From contig CAYIXE010000048.1 of NCBI GenBank assembly GCA_964367095.1, positions 1-6,246 of the forward strand: DNA of 6,246 bases, read 5' to 3'. The notes under the pieces were generated by a model. The model saw nothing but the letters and a program-made list of their open reading frames with translations. It did not search any database and was not told the DNA's origin. The stretch is from UBA927 sp964367095. GTDB lineage: Bacteria; Patescibacteriota; Microgenomatia; UBA10105; UBA927. Positions 1-4,970 of this stretch are shown piece after piece. How positions within the stretch are numbered: position 1 is the stretch's first letter; every line of letters begins with the position of its first letter. Made by a program: the position numbers and the translations under genes.

Positions 1-218
1 ACCGCCTGCCTCTTCATTGCAAATGAAGCGTTCAACCAGGTAAACTTCGGGCCCCTGATTCTGTGCTCACAGAGATCCCGCTATGTACTGGTAGCTCACT
101 CCATGAGTCCAATAGAGATAAAATGTGCAAAAGGACTTTCTATCCCCCTTCGTTCGGCTTCGCCGAGCTTCGGAGGGATTGATAATTGCTAAGCTCGATT
201 ACTCGCTAAGCCCTTATC
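1..218. other. Left-edge region without a supported gene; several small hairpins
   Basis: No gene can be supported. Visible structures are CTTCATT-GCA-AATGAAG (12-28), TCTGTG-CT-CACAGA (60-73), the nested inverted repeat at 142-179, and a direct repeat GCTAAGC (188-194 and 205-211). A plus-strand frame is open from the edge to a TAA at 190-192, but its translation looks unlike a protein and it ends through the inverted repeat. The region may hold the 3' end of an RNA gene or of a plus-strand gene starting outside the window. Confidence 0.4.
142..179. repeat. Imperfect nested inverted repeat beyond the terminator
   Basis: Outer arms ATCCC/GGGAT (142-146, 175-179) and inner arms TCGGC/GCCGA (154-158, 162-166) around TTC are separated by imperfectly matching TTCG-rich bases. 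It is GC-rich against its surroundings and followed by no U-tract. It may be a dispersed palindromic repeat. Confidence 0.5.
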
Positions 219-244
219 AAAAAAATCCCCGCCTTTATGCGGGG
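219..244 (-). terminator. Intrinsic terminator ending the minus-strand gene cluster
   Basis: The coding strand reads CCCCGC-ATAAAG-GCGGGG followed by A and seven T. The perfect 6-bp GC stem with a U-tract is a textbook Rho-independent terminator. It works only on the minus strand, since the plus strand has just two T after the stem. Confidence 0.9.
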
Positions 245-385
245 TTGTCACATTCCTTAAGATGAAGAAACACTAGGCACCACGCAAACGAGTCCGTAAA
301 AGGTTAAGTTTGTTTAGTGTGTTGATTCTCATGAAAAATGTGAGCGCCTCCGCATTCCCCCCGCAAGATGCGGGGCAAAGGCAAA
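219..385 (-). ncRNA. Candidate small RNA of about 165 nt, or structured 3' UTR
   Basis: No protein gene lies here, yet the stretch has a promoter-like site at its head (390-419) and an intrinsic terminator at its tail (219-244). Between them are a GC hairpin (arms 359-364 and 370-375) nested in a GCATT/AATGC outer stem (352-356 with 384-388) and a long two-part stem: ACACTA/TAGTGT (270-275 with 315-320) and CAAAC/GTTTG (285-289 with 308-312) around an 18-base loop. I see no SRP, 6S, RNase P or tmRNA signature. Ends are approximate. The alternative is an unusually long structured 3' UTR of the 353-aa gene. Confidence 0.4.
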
Positions 386-389
386 TGCT

Positions 390-419
390 ATTGTAGCAGA
401 AGATTAATCAGTCGTGCAA
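390..419 (-). promoter_or_regulatory. Promoter-like site just downstream of the 353-aa gene
   Basis: The coding strand has TTGCAC (414-419), an 18-bp spacer ending in TGC, and TACAAT (390-395). The -10 is a one-base variant with the TGn extension; the -35 is poor. It points away from the protein genes into a hairpin-rich stretch ending at a terminator, so it may drive a small RNA. Confidence 0.5.
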
Positions 420-429
420 GCGGGGAATT

Positions 430-1491
430 CTATACACTATTATAAGCATCCATATATTCTGGGGTCATTTTAAATTTTTGTTTCTTTCCCAATCCTCTCT
501 TCTCATATATAGCCTTTGCTAATGCCATAAACATCGCTTTTCCAATTCCCTTGGATACGCCAGATTTCCCTTGTAATCGAGCAACCCTCGTTACTGCTTG
601 TTCTATAAGTGCACCTGTTATTGGAATCTGATACAAAATACGCGCTGCGCCTTCTAACACCGGACCATTCACATAATCTTCCATTTTATCTTCAAAAGCG
701 ACGTTACCAACATCAGCAAGCTTATCAGTAGGTTCTGTCGTAAATCCTGTTTTTTTACCAGTCGCGTAACTTACCAAATCATCTCCCCATGCAGTGGCTA
801 GCTTATCATTAGCTACTTCTGTAAACTTACCAAATCCCCATATAACAGCATCATGCCATGAATCATCATTACGCAATGGCAAAAAATGCTTAATTATTTT
901 TTTCATTGGATAACTTGAGACAACATCAAATGCCATAAATAACGCAATCATCCCAGACATTGTCGCTACGCGTTGCAATCGCTCTTTGACATCACCTGGA
1001 TCTCTTCCACCACGAAAATCCACATCTATTGCACTAATATGCTGAGGAAAATGTTCCATAAATGAAGGCAAATCGTGTGTCAATTCATCAAGTGCATTTT
1101 TTGCAGCATCCCATTTCATGGGTCGATTTTCTTTACCATACGGAGAATTTTCCGTCTCAAACATCTTCCTCCAAAACTTCTGCGAATCTGTTGGCTCTGG
1201 TTCAGGGGGCTTTGGGATTACCGCATCTTTTTCGCCCTTAAGTACTGCGACTGCTAAATCTACCTTATCCCAATTGATTCCATCTGGTTTTTCACGCTTT
1301 AATGCTTCAAAAAATGATTCAGGGATGACGACGGGAGTTTCTTTTGTAGCTTCCATTTCTTCCCCAATCTTCAATCCCGCAACGACACCGACGTTTGGAT
1401 CGACAGGAGCTCCCCCAGCCTTTGCTGCATCAGTAAATTCGATGGTGGTGATTGAAAGGGTCTGGGTGGATGGTTGTCGTTCAGTATTCAT
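430..1491 (-). CDS. Large-family protein (353 aa), unknown function
   Basis: Unrecognised. The ATG at 1491 is chosen because it follows the promoter and leader; a TTG at 1536 would add 15 residues but lies upstream of the expected transcription start. Residues 1-105 are polar, with a Pro-rich linker (IPKPPEPEP, about 92-100), and look flexible. The rest is helical. A short hydrophobic stretch (MSGMIALFMAFDVV, 178-191) is barely long enough to insert in a membrane. GFGKFTEVANDK (219-230) resembles segments of the 245-aa and 316-aa proteins. The C-terminal module reads GPVLEGAARILYQIPITGAL (276-295), then MALAKAIYEKRGLGKK (322-337), the clearest version of the shared signature, and a basic end. 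No signal peptide is seen. It is the last protein gene on this strand, monocistronic from its own promoter, with the terminator 186 bases beyond its stop. Confidence 0.85.
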   Translation of the reverse strand: MNTERQPSTQTLSITTIEFTDAAKAGGAPVDPNVGVVAGLKIGEEMEATKETPVVIPESFFEALKREKPDGINWDKVDLAVAVLKGEKDAVIPKPPEPEPTDSQKFWRKMFETENSPYGKENRPMKWDAAKNALDELTHDLPSFMEHFPQHISAIDVDFRGGRDPGDVKERLQRVATMSGMIALFMAFDVVSSYPMKKIIKHFLPLRNDDSWHDAVIWGFGKFTEVANDKLATAWGDDLVSYATGKKTGFTTEPTDKLADVGNVAFEDKMEDYVNGPVLEGAARILYQIPITGALIEQAVTRVARLQGKSGVSKGIGKAMFMALAKAIYEKRGLGKKQKFKMTPEYMDAYNSV

Positions 1492-1510
1492 AAAAAAAGC
1501 CCTATTGGGC
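1492..1510 (-). terminator. Terminator-like hairpin and U-tract abutting the ATG of the 353-aa gene
   Basis: The coding strand reads GCCC-AATA-GGGC followed by seven T and then ATG. The 4-bp GC stem plus U7 is a minimal intrinsic terminator. It could end read-through from the 245-aa gene or attenuate transcripts from the promoter at 1520-1548. The GGGC arm would also hide the only Shine-Dalgarno-like bases (AGGG). The stem is short, so strength is uncertain. Confidence 0.5.
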
Positions 1511-1519
1511 AATTGACGC

Positions 1520-1548
1520 AGTATAACAAAGCCCAAAATCTATCACAA
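1520..1548 (-). promoter_or_regulatory. Extended -10 promoter of the 353-aa gene
   Basis: The coding strand has TTGTGA (1543-1548), a 17-bp spacer ending in TGT, and TATACT (1520-1525). Layout and -10 are the same as in the 245-aa promoter. Initiation is expected near 1513-1514, giving a leader of about 22 nt made almost entirely of the hairpin and U-tract at 1492-1510. Confidence 0.68.
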
Positions 1549-1555
1549 GACGAAC

Positions 1556-2293
1556 TTAGGCCATTACATTTCGTACGATATTGTATCCATTAAGTGCTTT
1601 TGCGGCTGCTGTGTTTGTGTACTTAAGAGCACTGGAGTGCTCGAGCGCATGCGTAAGTTTTTCTTTCCCCCATCCAACGGCTCCTCCGACAAGTGGAGCC
1701 TGCTCTGCCAAGCGAAGAGAAGCTTCTACAGTAATAGGATTGATAAAATTCTCCATTGGGTGTGCAAACAAAATAAACCCTTTCAATGCACTCTTCGGAA
1801 CAATTTTATCGACACCGTCGATTTCTTTCATCTCTGTTGCACCAAAAAGCCTATTCTTATAGAAGATTTGAACGATACCATTTGCCCACTCTGAAATAAA
1901 CGCTGATGCTTCCGAAGCATACGTCGCATCATCGACCCCAGTCGCCTTTTGAAGCCACTTATTCATAAGATCTGAATATGCTTTATCAGAAGCCCACTCC
2001 TCTACGAACTTAAATCCACCAAGCACGCCTTCTGCCTTTTTTAGGGTGTCGTGAGAAGCGCCTTTACCTTTAAGTTTTTCGATATACGGCTTGTAGGTGA
2101 GCTTTTCGATGGCGTGGATGACATGACTCTCTGCCAAGTCAGCCACTAAACCAACTCCGAGTGCTGCGGCGTTTGCTTTAGCTTTCTCAAATCCCCCAGC
2201 CTCATTTCGCACTGGTGCGCCATGTGGGCTGACGTCAAATAGACGCTGATACTTGATTTGGTCTGTGGAAAATACTTTCGCTTCGGCTGACAT
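1556..2293 (-). CDS. Large-family protein (245 aa), shortest member, unknown function
   Basis: Unrecognised. I start it at the ATG at 2293 because a strong promoter ends just before it; an in-frame GTG at 2314 would lie within that promoter. No Shine-Dalgarno exists, which fits leaderless translation. After a polar N-terminus come Gly/Ala helices (ALGVGLVADLAESHVI, 44-59), then FKFVEEWASDKAYSDLMNKW (94-113), whose F-x-x-x-x-x-SDK pattern resembles NDK and SDK segments in the 353-aa and 316-aa proteins. INPITVEASLRLAEQAPLVG (184-203) aligns well with the C-terminal module of those proteins. The end is short and lacks the basic tail. It contains moderately hydrophobic stretches (KGFILFAHPMENFI) but no clear membrane span. 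It appears to be transcribed alone, with possible read-through from group B. A 7-bp inverted repeat lies near its 3' end (1627-1642). Confidence 0.83.
   Translation of the reverse strand: MSAEAKVFSTDQIKYQRLFDVSPHGAPVRNEAGGFEKAKANAAALGVGLVADLAESHVIHAIEKLTYKPYIEKLKGKGASHDTLKKAEGVLGGFKFVEEWASDKAYSDLMNKWLQKATGVDDATYASEASAFISEWANGIVQIFYKNRLFGATEMKEIDGVDKIVPKSALKGFILFAHPMENFINPITVEASLRLAEQAPLVGGAVGWGKEKLTHALEHSSALKYTNTAAAKALNGYNIVRNVMA
1627..1642. repeat. Perfect 7-bp inverted repeat near the 3' end of the 245-aa gene
   Basis: GAGCACT and AGTGCTC are separated by GG, and the repeat encodes residues near EHSSAL. It could form a cruciform in DNA or, with a slightly opened loop, a hairpin in the mRNA about 70 bases before the stop. 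It may be chance. Confidence 0.5.
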
Positions 2294-2302
2294 AGTTACG
2301 GG

Positions 2303-2331
2303 AGTATACCACACAAACTATCCTATAGCAA
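2303..2331 (-). promoter_or_regulatory. Extended -10 promoter of the 245-aa gene, nearly leaderless
   Basis: The coding strand has TTGCTA (2326-2331), a 17-bp spacer ending in TGG, and TATACT (2303-2308). The -10 differs from consensus at one base and carries the TGn extension. Expected initiation, about 7 bases further, falls 3-6 bases before the ATG at 2293, giving a leaderless or near-leaderless mRNA. The -35 overlaps the last codons of the 94-aa gene. Confidence 0.68.
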
Positions 2332-2607
2332 GCTCATCCCTACCACAATCTCTGCTATCGCCTTTTGATTCACTTTAGCTTCCTCATCCGTCATGTCCTC
2401 AACCATATCGCCTAAAAGCACTTGCATTTCTTCTTTTCTCTTGGCCATACGCTTTTCATATTCACGATCAAATACATCGATCCCAGCCTCGAGTTTTTGC
2501 TGATCTGCCTCGCTGGCGTCCTCCAGCTTCACGAGTAAATCGATCTTCTGGGGATCAGAAAAAAGTCGCGTTTTTTGTATTTTGTTACGAAGTTGTTTTA
2601 AGTTCAT
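2323..2607 (-). CDS. Small charged helical protein (94 aa), family member 3
   Basis: Unrecognised. The start at 2607 is chosen for the AGGAGG directly upstream. The N-terminal part is basic (LKQLRNKIQKTR), followed by the family core QKIDLL (20-25) and a second helix whose capping segment ASEAD (31-35) sits where LTQEQ and LPEEY sit in the other small proteins. Residues 45-65 are a dense Glu/Lys/Arg helix, then a third helical stretch with Leu, Met and Val (60-94). There is no signal peptide or membrane span. It is the last gene of group B, overlapping the 347-aa gene by 23 bases; the 245-aa gene follows after 29 bases but has its own promoter. Unlike the other two small genes, it follows its overlapping large gene, so which large protein it would partner is not clear. 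Confidence 0.83.
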   Translation of the reverse strand: MNLKQLRNKIQKTRLFSDPQKIDLLVKLEDASEADQQKLEAGIDVFDREYEKRMAKRKEEMQVLLGDMVEDMTDEEAKVNQKAIAEIVVGMSLL

Positions 2608-3628
2608 ATTCCTCCTGTGCCTTTTGGTCTCTACTCTTCCAGTTTGATTTGCCATAATAGACCTTGTCTCGCCCCCACTCTTTCTTCTCGTATTTCTTAC
2701 TCATGTCCACGCTTTTCCCCTCTATTCCCTTTTCTTTCCGTATTTTTCTCACTTCTCTCAAATTTTTTGTAAATGTCATCATGCTGCTTCCGAGCATATC
2801 CAACCCCAAAAGAGTTGCTGGATTTGAAAAGGTCGTAAACTGTCGCAAAAATGATTGCCAAGCCACTGAATCATCATGAGGGATATTTGTCGCATTTGCC
2901 GCTGTAAGCGCCACACGCTTTTCTCTTGTCGCCTCTTCATACTTTAATTTCGCTTCTTGCGACCTGCTATACCCTATACTAGTCAATGCGTCGTCCCATT
3001 TCCTAGCTTCTTCAAGGTGTCCCCGCTTCTTGCTTGTTGCTTTTTCAGCCTGCAGACGACTACTTAACCCCTTCGTAAACATCGCCTCCGAAGCATTCAC
3101 AGCAAGTGAGCCTACTAAATGTTCAGACCCAGCAGATTCCAACATCGGCCGTGAAAAAAACGCCAAGCCATTATAAATAGTTCCTGTAAGTAAATCTTTG
3201 GTTGATTGTAAAATCAAATGATGCCATCGAGGATTTTTTATTTCAAAACCTTTTATCAGCTTTGCTACCTCCGGAGGAATATCAACCTGCAATTTCCCAA
3301 AATACAATTTTCCTCCATCCTCCATATTTTTCTTAAAAGCTTCGTCCAAAACCTTCTCCAGCCCTATACCAATAGCTGTTGTTGTAGCGCCTCTTGCAAC
3401 TCGAAGTAATGCACTATCACCATCAAACCTCTCTTTCGCCATTTCATTGGCCGTTAAAATATCTCGTCCTATATCCAAAACAGTTGTACTCATCCTTTTC
3501 ACAATAGACTTCTCTTTCCCCTTCTCCGGCCCTTTCCCTGCCTGCGCAGGCAGGCCCCGCTCCGCCATTGGAGATTGTGTGCTGGGATTTGGTGACTGCT
3601 GTGCTGGTCCTCGTTCAGAATGTTGCAT
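2585..3628 (-). CDS. Large protein (347 aa) with Pro/Ser-rich head and basic tail, unknown function
   Basis: Unrecognised. The ATG at 3628 lies 6 bases after the preceding stop and has only a poor Shine-Dalgarno; a later in-frame ATG at residue 46 (3493) is possible. Residues 1-45 are Pro/Ser/Gln/Lys-rich and look disordered. An 18-bp palindrome encodes residues 25-31 there. From about 70 to 190 there are Gly/Ala helices (TTTAIGIGLEKVLDEAF at 82-98; GTIYNGLAFF at 149-158), placed like similar helices in the 316-aa protein. Residues 195-240 are charged and coiled-coil-like. A segment beginning NPATLLGLDMLG (269-280) may be a degenerate form of the C-terminal module seen in the neighbours, and the Lys/Arg-rich tail (290-347) resembles the basic tail of the 316-aa protein. 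This is the most divergent large member. Its 3' end overlaps the 94-aa gene by 23 bases, indicating translational coupling. Confidence 0.83.
   Translation of the reverse strand: MQHSERGPAQQSPNPSTQSPMAERGLPAQAGKGPEKGKEKSIVKRMSTTVLDIGRDILTANEMAKERFDGDSALLRVARGATTTAIGIGLEKVLDEAFKKNMEDGGKLYFGKLQVDIPPEVAKLIKGFEIKNPRWHHLILQSTKDLLTGTIYNGLAFFSRPMLESAGSEHLVGSLAVNASEAMFTKGLSSRLQAEKATSKKRGHLEEARKWDDALTSIGYSRSQEAKLKYEEATREKRVALTAANATNIPHDDSVAWQSFLRQFTTFSNPATLLGLDMLGSSMMTFTKNLREVRKIRKEKGIEGKSVDMSKKYEKKEWGRDKVYYGKSNWKSRDQKAQEEYELKTTS
2611..2616 (-). promoter_or_regulatory. Perfect Shine-Dalgarno fixing the start of the 94-aa gene
   Basis: The coding strand reads AGGAGG, then AAT, then ATG. The full-consensus site decides the start at 2607 over an in-frame ATG at 2655. 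The 3-base spacing is shorter than usual. It lies inside the end of the 347-aa gene, so terminating ribosomes pass over it. It is the only full-consensus ribosome-binding site in the window. Confidence 0.8.
3537..3554. repeat. 18-bp perfect palindrome inside the 347-aa gene
   Basis: CCTGCCTGCGCAGGCAGG is its own reverse complement. It lies in the segment encoding the disordered head (residues 25-31, around GLPAQAG) and is far more GC-rich than the surrounding DNA. It looks like an inserted dispersed palindromic repeat. I recall similar CCTGCC...GGCAGG palindromes in Parcubacteria-type genomes, but that is memory and was not checked. Confidence 0.75.
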
Positions 3629-3634
3629 ATAATT

Positions 3635-3934
3635 TTACATAAACTTCTCTATCTGCTCCCTCGCTTTGGTAAGTAGCTCTTTCTTCTTCCCCTCTTCCGC
3701 TCCATCTCGTATAAGTTCATCTTCAAGTTTATCATACGCCTCTTCTAATTTTTCTTTCAAGAATTGCTGCCGCGCTACAGAATGCTCATCAAACGTCGTT
3801 AAAAGTTTAGAAACTTTTGCTGTATATTCCTCTGGCAACGCATCAGAAACAGCCATCAAATCCTGTTTCTCTTCCGCATTAAGCCCCCGACTATTTTCAA
3901 TCACCTTCGTAAACTGCGTTCCTGTATGTTTCAT
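3635..3934 (-). CDS. Small acidic coiled-coil-like protein (99 aa), family member 2
   Basis: Unrecognised. It is highly charged and almost certainly all-helical and soluble. The N-terminal half carries the shared small-protein pattern: VIENSRGL, then the core EKQDLM (22-27), then LPEEY starting a second helix with a VSKLLTTF face (41-48). The second half (55-99) is a long Lys/Glu-rich helix with coiled-coil-like spacing and no proline. It resembles the 94-aa and 95-aa proteins in the first 50 residues and diverges after that. The ATG at 3934 is the first gene after an 84-base gap and has no Shine-Dalgarno before it (TTTCCTTTCACACGAT). The 347-aa gene starts 6 bases after its stop, so the two are very probably co-expressed. 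A binding partner for the large protein is plausible, but that is inference. Confidence 0.85.
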   Translation of the reverse strand: MKHTGTQFTKVIENSRGLNAEEKQDLMAVSDALPEEYTAKVSKLLTTFDEHSVARQQFLKEKLEEAYDKLEDELIRDGAEEGKKKELLTKAREQIEKFM

Positions 3935-3965
3935 ATCGTGTGAAAGGAAATTATTATTATTTTAA

Positions 3966-3974
3966 AATATATCA
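3966..3974 (-). promoter_or_regulatory. Possible extended -10 promoter for group B (99-347-94 aa genes)
   Basis: The coding strand reads TGA followed by TATATT, an extended -10 of the same TGn type as the other promoters here. No TTG-type -35 is found at 16-18 bp; the tandem 8-bp repeats occupy that place. Initiation here would give a leader of about 25 nt. The region is very A/T-rich, so a chance match is possible. Confidence 0.35.
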
Positions 3975-3976
3975 TC

Positions 3977-4000
3977 ATGCTAACATGCTAATATGCTAAC
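3977..4000. repeat. Three tandem copies of an 8-bp repeat in the gap before the 99-aa gene
   Basis: Three back-to-back units on the plus strand, ATGCTAAC, ATGCTAAT, ATGCTAAC, differ at one base. Read on the coding strand they are RTTAGCAT x3 and end about 5 bases before a candidate extended -10 (3966-3974), so they cover the expected -35 region. They could be operator sites or simply slippage repeats. An ATT triplet run and a 12-bp palindrome TATTTTAAAATA (3958-3969) lie next to them. Confidence 0.7.
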
Positions 4001-4004
4001 ACGG

Positions 4005-4021
4005 TAATACGTTCGGTATTA
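4005..4021 (-). other. Perfect 6-bp inverted repeat overlapping a stop codon
   Basis: TAATAC and GTATTA (arms 4005-4010 and 4016-4021) flank a 5-base loop. The TAA stop of the 316-aa gene lies within one arm. The stem is mostly A/T and no U-tract follows, so this is at best a weak pause or RNA-end structure, not a proper terminator. Confidence 0.4.
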
Positions 4022-4969
4022 ACGTCTACGACCTCCAACTCCCTTACTTGAAATCCTCTTCTTTGCAGGTAACTTTTTTTCATCACCTCCTGTTGCATAG
4101 CCATATTTTGTATACAACATGCGGGAAAGCACCATATACGTCAAATATAACCCCCCATTTTCATTCTTCAACTTCTCATTCATTGCAGCATATACTCTCT
4201 CTACTCCAGCCCCGAACAAGGGAATAGCTGCAATAGATCGTAACGTTCCCTCTATAAAAGCCGGATTGATCATGGAATTAAGCGCCTTCTTGTACCCCCC
4301 TGCGTCATGCCTGTTCCACCGCGCAAGAGACGTTGCAATATTTCCCATTTCACTTAACACATTGGCAAGTTGTGAAGGATATCGTACATCTTTTTGTTTT
4401 GTCATTGCCTTTATCGCTTCGTTTGCACCAAATCCGATAAATTTATCAGAACCAAATTCGAGTCCATCACGCAGGACATATTTATTTTCTTGCGATAACT
4501 CAATAGTTTTTTTTATCAACGGGATCGTTAACTCTTTTTTACCATGATTTAATAAATTATTTATTACTGTATCAGAACCTATATCCACACCAAACGACCC
4601 CGCTTCTATCACCCCATTTAAAAACACCCTCCCTAACCTATGTGGCACGTCTTTGCCGCCGCGCCAAACGAAATCAAGCTCACTTCCTAATCGTTTCCAA
4701 TCTTGGTGTTTTTTAAATTCTTCCCACGGCTTCATTTTTTTCGCAAGTTCAGCACCTGTAAGTAGAGCCAATTCGCCTTGCACCGCCGCCTGCTCCCCTA
4801 CTTCTTGATAAAGCACAGGCTCTGCCACATCAAACACTTCTTTTAAGAATTGAGTATATTTTTTCTCCGAAGGATCTATCTCTTTTTTGGGGACCACGGG
4901 CACATATCTTGCCTCTCCCACAAGAATTTGCTTTCGCCCTATCGCCTGTTGCATCCCTACTTCAGCCAT
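4019..4969 (-). CDS. Large helical protein (316 aa) with shared C-terminal module, unknown function
   Basis: Unrecognised. I chose the ATG at 4969, one base after the 95-aa gene's stop, because stop-start reinitiation fits the operon. An in-frame ATG at 5011 would add 14 residues and overlap that gene by 41 bases; neither start has a clear Shine-Dalgarno. The first 110 residues are charged. From about 115 the protein is a chain of Gly-containing amphipathic helices, including EFGSDKF (171-177). The C-terminal module reads INPAFIEGTLRSIAAIPLFG (234-253), then AGVE, then MVLSRMLYTKYG (279-290). Its counterparts are seen in the 245-aa and 353-aa proteins. The tail from about 298 is strongly basic and ends in GGRRR, which could bind nucleic acid or membrane but proves nothing. 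No membrane span or signal peptide is seen. It is the last gene of group A; a 6-bp hairpin overlaps its stop codon. Confidence 0.85.
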   Translation of the reverse strand: MAEVGMQQAIGRKQILVGEARYVPVVPKKEIDPSEKKYTQFLKEVFDVAEPVLYQEVGEQAAVQGELALLTGAELAKKMKPWEEFKKHQDWKRLGSELDFVWRGGKDVPHRLGRVFLNGVIEAGSFGVDIGSDTVINNLLNHGKKELTIPLIKKTIELSQENKYVLRDGLEFGSDKFIGFGANEAIKAMTKQKDVRYPSQLANVLSEMGNIATSLARWNRHDAGGYKKALNSMINPAFIEGTLRSIAAIPLFGAGVERVYAAMNEKLKNENGGLYLTYMVLSRMLYTKYGYATGGDEKKLPAKKRISSKGVGGRRR

Positions 4970-4970
4970 A

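Noticed and set aside
1..57. Functional tRNA-Cys gene on the plus strand
   Set aside because: The anticodon arm at 12-28 is convincing, but no T-loop or acceptor stem occurs at the right distance. The TTCAA at 31-35 is only two bases after the stem, too close to be a T-loop.
178..184. 142-179 inverted repeat as a terminator for a plus-strand gene
   Set aside because: Neither side is followed by a T-run (ATTGATAATTG on the plus strand), and the middle of the stem is mismatched.
1..192. Plus-strand frame open from the left edge to a TAA at 190-192 (63 codons)
   Set aside because: The translation is Cys- and Ser-rich, matches nothing I recognise, and runs through the inverted repeat at 142-179. 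Only the 3' part would be visible, and no start or ribosome-binding site can be judged. It is not annotated as a gene.
1118..1516. Plus-strand open frame of 132 codons opposite the 353-aa gene
   Set aside because: It is the complement of a gene whose motifs match its paralogues. It has low-complexity Ser/Phe-rich content and no promoter or ribosome-binding site. The other plus-strand frames opposite genes are rejected for the same reason.
2323..3934. Classical type II toxin-antitoxin pairs
   Set aside because: The large proteins are 245-353 aa, much bigger than usual toxins, and carry no nuclease, kinase or acetyltransferase motif. The small proteins show no DNA-binding domain of a known antitoxin family. 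Only the pairing pattern is similar.
3950..3971. Replication origin or DnaA-box cluster in the A/T-rich gap
   Set aside because: The gap is only 84 bases, has no recognisable DnaA boxes, and lies between two co-oriented gene groups. Promoter and repeat explain it better.
3977..4000. CRISPR array
   Set aside because: The units are only 8 bp and directly adjacent with no spacers; no cas gene is present.
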